Assembly: GCA_002335605.1 (NCBI GenBank)
Contig: BEDY01000003.1
Span: 124,001-188,000, forward strand
Origin: Prillingera fragicola
Lineage: Eukaryota; Basidiomycota; Tremellomycetes; Trichosporonales; Trichosporonaceae
Direction of reading: 5' to 3'
Length of the DNA stretch: 64,000 nucleotides
Position numbers and translations under genes: made by a program. Below, piece by piece: positions 1 through 10,438 of this stretch (positions are counted from its first letter, which is position 1; every line of letters begins with the position of its first letter). The notes under the pieces are model-generated. The model saw only the letters and a program-made list of their open reading frames with translations, was not told the origin of the DNA and searched no databases.

Positions 1-419
1 TCAGACGCTAGCCGCTCACTTGGCTCCACTCTGAGGGTCACTCACTCAAGGCTGTCACTGCACCTGTCACAGTTCTAGAACAATTCACATTTCTTTTCTC
101 GCCCATGGCGGGCGACAACTGGGTGTACAAAGCAGATTTTGTGGGTGTAGGGCGGCACACAGTCACAGTGGACTGCCGCACGACCCGGGATATAAAATTG
201 TATAGTTAAAGAGTCGATTGGAATGCAGGTTGGTGTAGCCGTGCACATGCCGAGCAAGGTATGCAAAAGGTAATGTGTGATGCGGCTTCAGCCATTGGTG
301 ACATTTGTATTGGTGGGGGGGTGGTCGCGTTTTTGACAATTGGGTGACAGGCGACATGGGGGTTACAGTTTAGAAAGCAAGGGGGGTTTTGGGAAAGGGT
401 GACAAAGAGTTGACGAGCT
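1..419. other. 3' flank of the phosphatase gene
   Basis: No gene is supported here. The stretch lies downstream of the stop codon of the minus-strand phosphatase gene and probably holds its 3' untranslated region. No tRNA fold or repeat was seen. Confidence 0.5.
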
Positions 420-3303
420 CTACGGCGTCGCGGCAATGCTCTCGCGGAGCCACGTCACGTAGGTGGCCAGGAACTTGACCTGCTCGTAACTCTCGATCGC
501 CTTGAGGCCTCGACGCGAGCGGATCATGGCAATGACACGCTCGACAATCGACATGACAATGGCACGCTCCTCCTCTGTAGCAGGCGAGGGGGTCGCGGGC
601 ATTGACTTGGCCTTGCGCGACGACTTTGAGACGCGCGCAGGGGCAGCCTTTTCGACGTTGGCAAGCGAGGGATGAGGCTGGACAAAGCCCATCTTGATTG
701 CCCACGCGCACGCAGTGAGACCAGCACGGCCAATACCGCCTTGAGAGAGTGTCAATATTTGATTCGTTTGCTGATGATGAGTGGACTAACCGCGACAGTG
801 GATCAGGACGTTGATGCCCTGGAGCGTGTAACGCGTCGTAATGAGCGTCACTTGAGCGTCAAACAGCTGCAGCGAGACGGGGGTAAATCCATCAGGCATA
901 GGCAGGCTGAGGGTTAGCAAATGCAAGCCGAGCAATGTATTCACCGAAGGACGTCGAGACCAATCTCGCCCGCAAGGTCGCGGTAGGTCTCCCAGGGCAC
1001 GCCGAGGAGCGCGAGCTCTTCGTCGTCCAGGCAGCTGGTGGTCAGCACGGTATCCAGCACGGTATCACTCACCAAACAATAGCACCGACGCCTTGCTCCT
1101 TGATACGGCGCAGGTCGGTCGCGAGGTCGCGGCAAACGGGGCCGCGACCCTTGACCGGGCCGTCCATGCGCAGACGCTTGCCAGGGCACGAGCTGAGGAG
1201 CAGGTTGCCGAGGCGCGTGGGGCGGGGCTCGCCGCCAACGGGGCGGTTGGCGGTAAAGATCAAGGTCTTGGGCGCGGGGGCCAGAGGAGCAGCCACGGGG
1301 CCGGCCTCGGTCACAGCCTGCATGGGGGGAGGACAAGCCAGGAGGAGCGAAGGAACATCCAGGTCCGAGGCGAACAGCAGAGGCTTGTCCGATTCAGGAG
1401 GAGCAATGAGATACTTGCCCAGAACATGCAGGATCTCGGTGGGGATGAAGGGCGAAATGACGATCGGGTGTGTGTCCGAGGTTTTGACATAGTGTCCACC
1501 AATCATGGCCAGCTGCATGACGCTGGGGGCTGACATTGACATGATTGCGGGGAGCGCTGCAGGCTCCTCCGAGAAGACTGGCGTAGCCGAGTCATCAACA
1601 ATCATGGCGTCGACCTTGCGGCGCTTGTCCTCGTCGTCCTCGCAGAGCGTCAGGGGACGCTTGGCAGGACACGAGTTGGCGCGAGCAGGAGGCAACATGG
1701 TCGAGTCACCGAGGAGGGGGGACGGGTGCGAGCCAGGAACGCTGGGAATCGACGAGAGAGGCTCGTCGACGTCCATGCGGTCGCCAGTGGTGAGCTCGGC
1801 AAGATGGTCAAGTTCAGTGAGCGACTTTGTCGAGCCGGCAAGGGATTGCCACTCAGACGCAGCCTTACTCTCGTCCTTGTCGTCGGTGGTGGTGGCCACC
1901 GACGCCGAAGAACTAACCGAAATGATCGAAGCCGAGCCCTCACCGCGCCACGCATCCATCATGGGCGAGGCCATGGCAGCGCGCAACTCGGCAGCAGTCT
2001 TTTGCTCAGTGGCCTTGAGGGCCTCCTCGGTGGTCGGAGCACGACGGGTTCCGCGGCGCTCAATGTGGGTAGTAGCGGCCCACACGGCAGCGCAGAGCTC
2101 GCCACCGTCGCTGGTAGTCACAGAAGTGCGAACAGAGGTCGCCGTCGATGACATGAACGAGTAACTGCTCGGGTTCGAGTCATCCGTCGACAGACTGCGA
2201 GTAGACGAGCTCGAAGCAGAGTAGAACGTCGCCTCATAGTCGCAAAGCTGGCGCTCGAGCTGGTCCTGGCGCTGCATGGTGCGCACGACAAAGCGGGGGT
2301 TGGCCCAAGACTGGGGAATGTATGCGTTGGCACAGCCGTTGGGGCCGTACTTGGCGACATTGTAACTGCTCTGAGGCCATTGCGAGCACAGACGAGCAAA
2401 CTCGGTGACCTGTTCACGCTGCTGCTCAGCCCATTCGTAGCGGCGAAGCGCGTCGGCCGGGTTCTCGATGGGAGAGTCTGGAGTGAGCGCGGGAGGCGCG
2501 TTGGCGGGGTGAGCGATAGCAGGAGGAAGGACGTGATGAGGCAGCGGGCTGTCCATCATCTCGAGTGCCTCGGGCGCTGGCGTAATCGTAAAGGCCATGG
2601 GCGACACGAGCGACGACGGGCTCATACCCGGCGAAGGAGCCACGTACGGTGACAGGAGCGAGCTCGCACTCGGCGACATGCCCGGGACGGGCGACGACGA
2701 AACAACCTTTGGGCTGTCGCCTTCACGGCGCTCACGACGGCTAAAGGGGCTAATGGCCGCACGGGCCATCTTTCCAAAGCCATTGACCCATGACCGAGGC
2801 GACTGGGTAGCCATGGACGGGATAGAAGCAAGCGAGGGGTTGGCGGACACGTTGACCATGTCACCGACATCACCGTAGATACTTGACGCTGGGGTCGTCT
2901 CTGGGGTCACGAGCGAAGGCGCAGACTCTGAGCTACGTGACGAGCCGGCCGACATGGAGGGAACCGAGGTGGCGATGGACATGTTGTCCGCCTCATCGGT
3001 CCAGACAATGGAGCTAGGCTCAGCAATGGCCATGGGATCAGGCGACGCCTCCGCGTTGGTGGCGATGCCCAACATGTCCGAAGCCGACATGGGCGCAACC
3101 TGTTGCTTCAAGGGCGACGTCGCGTTGGCTTGTGCCTGACCCTTTGCAGGTTTCTTACTGAAGTGGCGCTGGAAGCCGCCGCATGACGGGGCCGGGGGCG
3201 GAGGTTGCGAGGCAAGGTTGCCCTTGCTTGAATGACGAGCCGACGGGGTAGAGCTCTTTTGGTGGAAGAGGGGTGGCTGGGGGGCCGTTGCAGTGCGGGA
3301 CAT
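420..3303 (-). CDS. CDKN3-like dual-specificity protein phosphatase with long disordered N-terminus
   Basis: Four exons on the minus strand (3303-1073, 1034-945, 906-791, 739-420) give 918 residues. Introns are 38, 38 and 51 nt with GTGAGT, GTGAAT and GTTAGT donors. The last third matches the CDKN3/KAP-type phosphatase fold: a LGNLLLSSCPGKRLRM start near residue 700, a GPVCRDLATDLRRIKEQGV helix, and the Cys-x5-Arg signature HCRGGIGRAG at residues 810-819. The catalytic Cys (811) codon is beside the third intron. Residues 1 to about 600 are rich in Ser, Pro and Ala and look disordered. Known family members dephosphorylate cyclin-dependent kinases; that substrate is inference here. The start is the first ATG in the frame. 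The family is clear; the exact target is not. Confidence 0.85.
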
Positions 3304-5537
3304 GGTGGTGGCGATAGAGGATGGGGGGTGGAGGGTGGCGAAGAAGTGCGGTCAGCCGGTATGACTATGATTGGGATGGCGACCGTTTTCTTCGCTCCTG
3401 TAATGCGACGACCCTAGCTGCTATGCAAGCTGCTATGATGGAAGCTGTTGTTTGTCAGTCATCAAAGCATGCTTTGGCAGCGGTGACGGAGGCTGGCTGG
3501 CTGGGTGGGTGGCAAAGGGACCAGGGGCGCGGAGGCAAACGGCCGATCACCCAAAGGAATCCTCCAGCCAATGAGGGTCGGTGGCGGACACCCACTACCA
3601 CCGGTGGCGAACTCACAGTGAAAAGCCTGTCAGCAGTGACAGAGAACGCGTACAGCGACGCGTCAAGCTTGGATGGATTCGGGGACGCGTGGGCGACACA
3701 GTGCGCTGAATACGCGGTTGGAATCAAGCTTGAAACAACGGTTGCAGGCGGTTGCAAAGTGGGTGGCAATTTGGGGTGGGGGGACAGCGGAGAGCGCGTG
3801 TAAACCGATAGCGAAGAGCAGAAAACCAAAACCAGTATTACCAGAGAGCCCGAGGGGTGACAACGAGAGTGTCCTTGGATGCTATCGTCGAGTCGGGGCA
3901 CGTTGGTAGTAGAACAGATGTGAGAGATAAACGAGTCGTCCGGCCAGGGTATGCGGGCAACGATCTACTGCAGAGAAGCGGTGGGGACGCCCGCAACAAA
4001 GGTAGACATGATGGTTATAGCGTAGGGACGAGTGCAGAGTGGTGAGTGTGACGAACTAGAGCAGCTAGATGGGTGGCAAACAAGCAGTTGAAAGCTAGAG
4101 CCAGTGGCGAGGTATCTGTGCTAATCGCTGCAAGCCTGGTAGTAGTGGCAATGCAGGAGCGTTTGCTGTTTTTGAGTGGTGGCGGAGCTCTCGATTTCCT
4201 TTATTTTGAAGCGCAGTGGTGAGATGGTGTTCTAAAGAAGGTGTCAGAGATGTTTGGGTACTTTTAATGGAGCTCGTTGGATGGAAAAGGTGCTTGTGGA
4301 AAGGTGGAAAGGTGTTTGGTGTGGCTAGGTACGTACAACGCAGCCAGGGTGCGAGCGAGTTTGTGTCTGCTGCGGCGGTTTGGTAATGCGCTTGTTTCGT
4401 TTCAGATGGTTTGCCTTTGATAAGACGGCTGTGGCGAACGTATGCAAGTGAGTAGTGTTGGAGGAAGGAAATGTGGAGAGAGCGAGGAAAGGGGGGTCGG
4501 GAGGGGGAGGAGTGGTGGTGGCGATGGTAATGTGATGCAAGTACTGGTGACAAGGACAGAGGCAGTCGACTAGTGCTGGGCGGCAGTGGTAGGGATTGGA
4601 CGGGTGTTGGCTGGCTGGGGTGGAGGGGGGGACAGCAAAGGAAGGCAGTCGATTTTGGGTATTGGGGTCCAGGCTGGGTGGGGGCTGCTGGCTGGGTGCG
4701 GCGGCTGTTGCGGCTGGGGTGCGATGATGCTGCTGCAGATGATTGCCGATGGGCAGGCAGGAGGTCGCGCAGAGGAGGGCCAGGGCAAGGGACCAGAGGA
4801 CAGCACGGTGGGGCCTGTCGGCGCAAGGACCGCCTGGATGCTCTCGACCAGTCGGAAGACTTGATCCCATGCACCACCACCAGTCTGCACCACATCCTGG
4901 GGTGAGAAACGGAAGCATTTCATTCTCGCAGTGGGCGTTTCGACTGCCGAACCTGCGTCGCTTGCCGTGTATTCCAATCGGCGAGAGAAGCGCGCACGAG
5001 CTCGGCGCCCTCTTCAAAGCACAGACCTGTTTTACACGTGGCACAGAGGCGCAGGACAGCCCAGGATGGTCTGAACAGCATCAAGATTAAGGAATGGGTG
5101 CGCCCTTCTTCGGCAGCCTGTGGCGGCTTGGGGCGCACATGACCTGGACCCAGAGCGGTTGGAAAAAAAAAACACTGGCAGGTTCAGGCACTCGGCTTTA
5201 CTGCAAGCCCAGGGCATCCGAGGATCCTCAGGCCCGCCACGTCCCGGCATGACATTTGGGTTCACCGGCAAAATCCCGGGTTCAATCAGGCCGCACGCCT
5301 AGGCAAATGCGCCATTTCGAGCCAGAGGTGCCTAATAATCAGACATGCCTAAAATACCACGTGGAAGACACGCTCTTTTGGGCCGACAGTTGCGATCACG
5401 AAAACGGAATCTAAATCCTTAACACCGACAGAGATTGCTGCTCGCTCGCTGGGTGTTCGAGCTCGCTACCAGAGGTGCCTTTGAACTTCATCAAAAGTGC
5501 TCAGCTTGCGGCAACTTCTACTAGACATCTCTCCTTG
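3304..5537. other. Long leader/promoter region between divergent genes
   Basis: About 2.2 kb without a convincing coding region. On the minus strand much of it (about 4.2-4.9 kb) is C/T-rich with CACC and TCC runs, as expected for a promoter and long 5' untranslated leader of the phosphatase gene. The open frames present have no conserved motif and a skewed Pro/Ser/His composition. The right end holds the first leader exon of RPS0. Confidence 0.4.
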
Positions 5538-5747
5538 GTGAGTAGCGGCAACGGCACACGACTCGGGACGACTTGGAGGTGCATGGGAGCAACCGGAACG
5601 CGCAGAGGGACCGAGGGGAATGGCAGTTGGGACATGGCTGCGCGCGGCAGTCGACAATTCTTTAACCCTTGGGCCCCCTCGCACCCATGCACCTCGCGCT
5701 CCTGTCTACACCTGTGACTGTGATTGGGTAGCTAACTCTTTCTCCAG
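5538..5747 (+). other. RPS0: Probable 5' leader intron of RPS0
   Basis: A GTGAGT donor at 5538 and an acceptor ending TTTCTCCAG at 5747 enclose 210 nt. A GCTAAC branch site lies about 15 nt before the acceptor. The predicted spliced leader contains no ATG before the RPS0 start, whereas the intron contains ATGs. A leader intron is common in ribosomal protein genes. The call rests on splice signals only. Confidence 0.5.
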
Positions 5748-5844
5748 ACTGCGTTCGCGTTAAGGTATACAGATCCAAATTTGCAAGCCCCTCCGCCTTT
5801 AGAACTTGTTCTTCCAACCCACCCCACCCAAAATCATCACCAAC

Positions 5845-6438
5845 ATGTCTGACAAGCTCCCCGCTTCGCTCGCCGCCACTGAGGACGACGTCCAGCTCCT
5901 CCTCGCTGCCCAGGCCCACCTCGGCACGAAGAACTGCGACAAGTCCATGGAGCAGTACGTCTGGAAGCGTCGCGCCGACGGTATCCACGTCCTCAACATT
6001 GGCAAGACCTGGGAGAAGATTGTCCTCGCCGCCCGTATCCTCGCCTCGGTTGAGAACCCCAACGACGTCTGTGTCATCTCGGCCCGCCCCTACGGTCACC
6101 GTGCTGTCCTCAAGTACGCTTCGTTCACCGGCGCCCAGGCCATTGCCGGCCGCTTCACCCCCGGTTCGTTCACCAACTACATCACCCGCTCGTTCAAGGA
6201 GCCCCGTGTCATCATTGTCACCGACCCCCGTGTCGACCACCAGGCTATCCGTGAGGCCGCCTACGTCAACATCCCCGTCATTGCCTTTGCCGACACCGAC
6301 GCCAGCCTCAAGTTTGTTGACGTCGCCATCCCCACCAACAACAAGTCGCGTCACTCGATCGGTCTTGTCTGGTACCTCCTCTGCCGTGAGGTCCTCCGCC
6401 TCCGCGGCACCGTCCCCCGTGGCCCCACCGGCCCTTCG

Positions 6439-6473
<35 letters not shown>

Positions 6474-6726
6474 CGACCCCGAGGAGATTGAGCGCGAGCA
6501 GGCCGAGAAGCTTGCCGCCGCCGAGGCCGAGGCCGAGGCTGCCAACGCCCCCGCCGCTGCTGACGACTGGGCCGCTGGTGCCGCCACCGACGCCGCCTTT
6601 GCCGCCGCCCCCACCGACTCGGCTGACGCCGCTCTCGACTGGTCGGCTGAGCCCCAGGGTGGTGACTGGGCCGCTGAGCCCGCCCAGCCCGCCGCTCAGG
6701 AGGGCGCCGCCGCCGGTGGCTGGTAA
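5845..6726 (+). CDS. RPS0: Small ribosomal subunit protein RPS0 (uS2)
   Basis: A single exon of 293 codons. The protein starts [20 protein letters not shown] and carries family landmarks in order: [74 protein letters not shown] and [20 protein letters not shown]. It is a core 40S protein needed for late 18S rRNA maturation and translation. The tail from about residue 235 is an Ala/Glu/Trp-rich acidic extension with repeated DWA motifs, as in other fungal RPS0. Codon usage is strongly biased to C-ending codons, as expected for a highly expressed gene. The start is preceded by CAAC and is the first ATG of the predicted spliced leader. Confidence 0.97.
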
Positions 6727-7889
6727 GCGTTGCGCCATTGCGCACGCTGAAAATTCCGTTCTGTGCTATGGTAGTAGTGCAGATGTGATTACCGGTTTCT
6801 GAGATATCACAACAGCAGCAAGAATTGTGCAACTGACCCTGCACGACGCTGCTGTGGATGACTGATGATGGGCCGCGCTCTCTGATACCTACTCCTGATG
6901 ATATCCTTTGAACGGTGATCTAGCCGTTTCCGGACAGGTTGCACCAACACAGGTGTAGAACGTTGCCAGTCATGGATGGACATGGACGCGCAGGGCGTGA
7001 GACTCGTTGAACCAACACCGACGCGCTGGAACAGTTCAACCTCGGTCGCGGGCGCTGGCTATTCCTCTGGACGGCATTATGCTTCTGCTCTGCCGTTTGC
7101 ATGTGCTGTGAAGCTGGCCAAGATGCTGGTCTAGCCAGCGCTGCAGGACAGAATCTCAGAGCAACTGATAACAGTAGAGGTACATTGCGGAACCTGATTG
7201 CCTCGTAACCTCGCAACGAGTGTGCCTGTGGAGCTGCATTTGTGACGATCTCATTGATATTGACCTGGCACAACACAGTCGTTCTTCCCACCTTGGTCAA
7301 TTCACAGATAACCACTGTCACTGCGGCATAATGGGTCACATTCGAGAGACTATGCGCCTAGCAGCCATGGTCGTTAAAGAGAAGGTTGAACACCGTGTCC
7401 TTCAGTACATGTGACGAACGGCTCGATTACTGGCGGATTGAAATAGTAGTCTTCAATAAAGACTTTCTCGACGAGGGGATCGCAAAGCTCCTAGCCAAGT
7501 TGGAGGAAGAGAGAGAGTTGACTAGCCAGATCAATGTGGCTGTCGTGGCGGAGATTGGAGGCCGAGTAGCGACGGTCGAGGTCTTGAAAGTCAACACTGT
7601 TAGGCAGGCCAAGACGTAGAAAGGGGCACGTCTAAAGGGCAATCAGCTTGAAGAACAGCTGCATTGTCTAGGTCCGACATGCATGTGCCAGCCGCACCCA
7701 GCATGCTTCGCGGAACGCTGGATATCCACTGCTCTCGTAAGTCAGTTGTACGGAACCAGATTCGGTTCACGCCGGCTGACATAGCAGCTGATTGATATGA
7801 CGTGACCATTCGTAGCTGCTTATGGCACGACTTGGATGCTCGATGGCACGACTTGTCACTCTCTCACTCACTTTCTACAACGCGCAGTC
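6727..7889. other. Intergenic region, RPS0 to GST
   Basis: About 1.2 kb with no recognised gene. Short open frames lie on both strands at 7386-7642, without an ATG in the plus-strand one and without a known domain. The left part should carry the RPS0 3' untranslated region; the right part leads into the GST promoter. Confidence 0.4.
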
Positions 7890-7897
7890 TATATAAA
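7890..7897 (+). promoter_or_regulatory. TATA box of the GST gene
   Basis: TATATAAA lies 31 bp before a first in-frame ATG (7921) and 100 bp before a second (7990). With usual TATA spacing, transcription would begin near 7920. The ATG at 7921 would then be at or before the cap, favouring 7990 as the start. Confidence 0.5.
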
Positions 7898-7989
7898 CAC
7901 AAGCACACGCACACTGCTGCATGAGCACAAAAGTAGCAGCAACAGCATTAGCAACAGCAGCAGTCCGCCTATCAACCCTAGCCTCAACA

Positions 7990-9131
7990 ATGTCGGCCTC
8001 CTTCAACCCCTCCAACCCCCCAGCCGTGCCCCCGCTCCAGCCGAGCCAGGCAGGCGAGGTCCCCGGCCAGGGCCCAGCAAAGATCCACCTCTACACTGGC
8101 CCCACGCCCAACGGCTACAAGGTCTCGATCATCCTCGAGGAGCTCCGGGCGGCCTACCCCGAGCTCGCAAAGAAGGAGCTGAGCTACGACGTGTCGTACA
8201 TTGACATCAGCACCAACGCGCAAAAGGTGAGTGCTGCTTCGAGAGTTGACAAGTGTAACCAGTATTGACGTGATCAGCATCCCGACTTTCTCGCCATCAA
8301 CCCTAACGGTCGCATCCCCGCTATCACTGATGACAACCACGGCGGCCACAACGTCTTTGAGACGGCGTCGATCGAGCTCTGGCTCGTGGAGAACTACGGT
8401 GAGTGTACGCGGAGGAGGTCGTGCGCAGGGCGGCCGTGGGAAGAAGCTGCATAGGATCGGCCTACGCAGCCGGAGTGTGTCTCGCCAGGCTCCCTTCCTT
8501 TGCACAAGCGGAAAGCCGAGTACCACCAGCTAACGACCCAGACCCCGAGTACAAGCTGTCGTTCAAGGACCCTATTCTCAAGTCCAAGGCCCTTTCGTGG
8601 ATCATGTTTGCCCACGGCGGTGTGGGACCCATGCAGGGCCAGTCGAACCAGTTCTTGTGAGTTGGCTTCAAGTCGGCCGGGGCCGGCAACCAGCCCGGCA
8701 ACCTGGCCGTTCTCGTCTCTGGCCGCTCTAGAGCAACCCAAACTGACACGCGCAGCCGCTACGGCCCCATCAAGCTTCCCTGGGGCATCAAGCGCTACAT
8801 TGTCGAGACGTCGCGCCTGTACGGCGTGCTCGAGGACGGCCTGAACGCGGGCAAGGGCGAGTGGCTCGTGGGTGACAAGTACTCGATTGTCGACATCAAC
8901 GTCTTCCCCTGGGTCCGCATCCACGCGTTTGCCGGTATCGACATGGCTCCCTTCCCCAAGCTCTCGGCTTGGCTCAAGCGCATCAGTGCCCGCCCCGAGG
9001 TACTCAAGGGTCTCGAGGTGCCCAGCGCCGGCCGCGCGCTCATCTCTGGTGAGGAGGAGCAGAAGGGCTACAAGGAGGCCAAGGAGTGGATCAAGAAGGC
9101 GGACGAAGAGTTGGCCGCGCTTAAGAAGTAG
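7990..9131 (+). CDS. Glutathione S-transferase, Ure2/YfcG-like
   Basis: Four exons (7990-8226, 8278-8398, 8542-8656, 8756-9131) give 282 residues. An in-frame ATG at 7921 would add 23 Ala/Thr-rich residues. The N-terminal thioredoxin-like domain shows [20 protein letters not shown], the glutathione-site stretch [11 protein letters not shown] and the [14 protein letters not shown] helix. The C-terminal all-helical domain includes [20 protein letters not shown] and [16 protein letters not shown]. These are hallmarks of the Ure2p/YfcG class, which conjugates glutathione or acts as a disulfide reductase in the cytosol. The substrate cannot be told. Introns of 51, 143 and 99 nt have GTGAGT donors. 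The TATA box favours the shorter start. Confidence 0.9.
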
Positions 9132-9726
9132 ACGAGTAGAGGGACAAGGTGTTGTAGCCAGCATGAAGTCAGATCATTTTACTAGGTTGTACGCTGGGGA
9201 TTGTCAGGTGCATCCGTGAGCAGTAATGTCTAGTACAGGGGTCCTTGGGGTGCGGTAATGATTTTCAGAGAGTTTTTTACGCCAAAGACGTAAAGTGATT
9301 AATACATTACTACATTACAACCAACATCAACTGTGTCGTGCCACTTTCGTCCATTGAAGAACCTGCAAGCGTTTCCCAATCAACTCCCATATTGCGTATC
9401 CAGCAAGTGCTCAAATAATTCAGACAGGTTCAAAGTACCCTACAACGTAGAGCTGTTATGCATGCACTCAGTATTCACAGTCTGCGACCATGCGGGGATG
9501 GCAATTATTTATTAATTGACTGGCCACTGCGAAACTGCATCGTCGTCTATGGAACCGCTGTCCGAGCTGCTCAGTCAACCTTGTACACAAGGGCTCTCTC
9601 AAACCTTTTAGCACATGACTCAGACATGTTGCAAACAAGGCCCACAGCTCGATACCACAACAACAAAGGCAAGAGGCAGGTGTAATGTTTCACATCCATA
9701 AACAACTGAAGAATTGCACTTTCATC
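9132..9726. other. AT-richer intergenic spacer before tRNA-Glu
   Basis: About 600 bp, visibly richer in A/T than the flanking genes, with no supported coding region. It contains the GST 3' end and the upstream flank of the tRNA. Confidence 0.4.
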
Positions 9727-9830
9727 TCTTCGCTAGTATATCGGTTAGTATAATCGCCTCTCAAAGTGAGAGTGCCCCAGATCAACTGGGAAGCGCGCGA
9801 TAGAGCAGGGTTCGACTCCCTGGCGGAGAA
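9727..9830 (+). tRNA. tRNA-Glu (anticodon CTC), with intron
   Basis: The acceptor stem TCTTCGC pairs with GCGGAGA at 9823-9829, with A as discriminator. The D arm is GTAT/GTAT around the ATCGGTTA loop. The anticodon stem is ATCGC/GCGAT with loop C-T-CTC-A followed by an intron of about 32 nt. The T arm is CAGGG-TTCGACT-CCCTG. All stems pair with only wobble exceptions. The intron follows position 37, the usual place for nuclear tRNA introns. Confidence 0.9.
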
Positions 9831-9834
9831 TATC

Positions 9835-9840
9835 TTTTTT
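9835..9840 (+). terminator. RNA polymerase III terminator of tRNA-Glu
   Basis: A run of six T residues starts four bases after the discriminator base, as expected for Pol III termination. Confidence 0.75.
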
Positions 9841-10215
9841 GGATGGGGAGTGTGGCGACGAGCACGAAGGCGTGGGTGGTCTTATCTTGTTCTTTTCCCG
9901 TGTCTGCCCTCACTTCATCGGACGAAGCGTAGAGGTTTCCTGCATACTCTGGAAATGGAAGCAGAAATCTCAGCACAGCGTAGTGACCGCTGGCATCGGT
10001 GTAATGGATACCGATGGAGAACCTCGGAGTGCGTGCCTCATGTACCCCTTTCAGATGTTTTCTCGGCATAGCTTCACCGTTCGGTCTGTTGCTGCACCGA
10101 CAACAACGGTCACTAGTACCTCACTGTATGGAATATCTTCTTGGACTCTTAGTTACACCGAGACTGTATGTATCTTGGCCACAGCTGGGCCAGCCGGCGC
10201 GATGGTCAAGGGGTT

Positions 10216-10438
10216 TAAACTGCTGAATGTCATCGGCAGGTTCTACACTGTCCGGCACGTTGCTGCGCCGATAACGTTCGGCGTAACATAGCGGAGCTCG
10301 AGTGTGTCAAGGCTCCAAGTTTCCCGACCATTTGAGCCAGTCGGCGGGAGGTCAATTGTAAACTGCTGAATGTCATCGGCAGGTTCTCCACCGTCCGGTA
10401 CGTTGCTGCGCCGATAACGTTCGGCGTAACATAGCGGA
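10216..10438 (+). repeat. Two 80-nt direct repeats plus a diverged third copy upstream
   Basis: The segments 10216-10295 and 10359-10438 are the same 80-nt sequence with about three mismatches. They begin TAAACTGCTGAATGTCATCG and end CGTAACATAGCGGA, with an offset of 143 nt. A diverged part copy (GTTGCTGCACCGACAACAACG) lies near 10090, giving roughly 140-160 nt periodicity. Confidence 0.85.

Noticed and set aside
4095..5044. Overlapping long open frames opposite each other upstream of the phosphatase gene
   Set aside because: Proteins dominated by Pro, Ser, His and Thr from C-rich leader sequence; better explained as promoter and untranslated leader.
5260..5300. tRNA-like GGGTTCAATC segment
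   Set aside because: The flanking bases do not form T, anticodon or acceptor stems.
6858..6900. Possible C/D-box snoRNA after RPS0 (TGATGA twice with CTGA between)
   Set aside because: No terminal stem and no second CTGA box at a proper distance; the boxes alone are too short to support a call.
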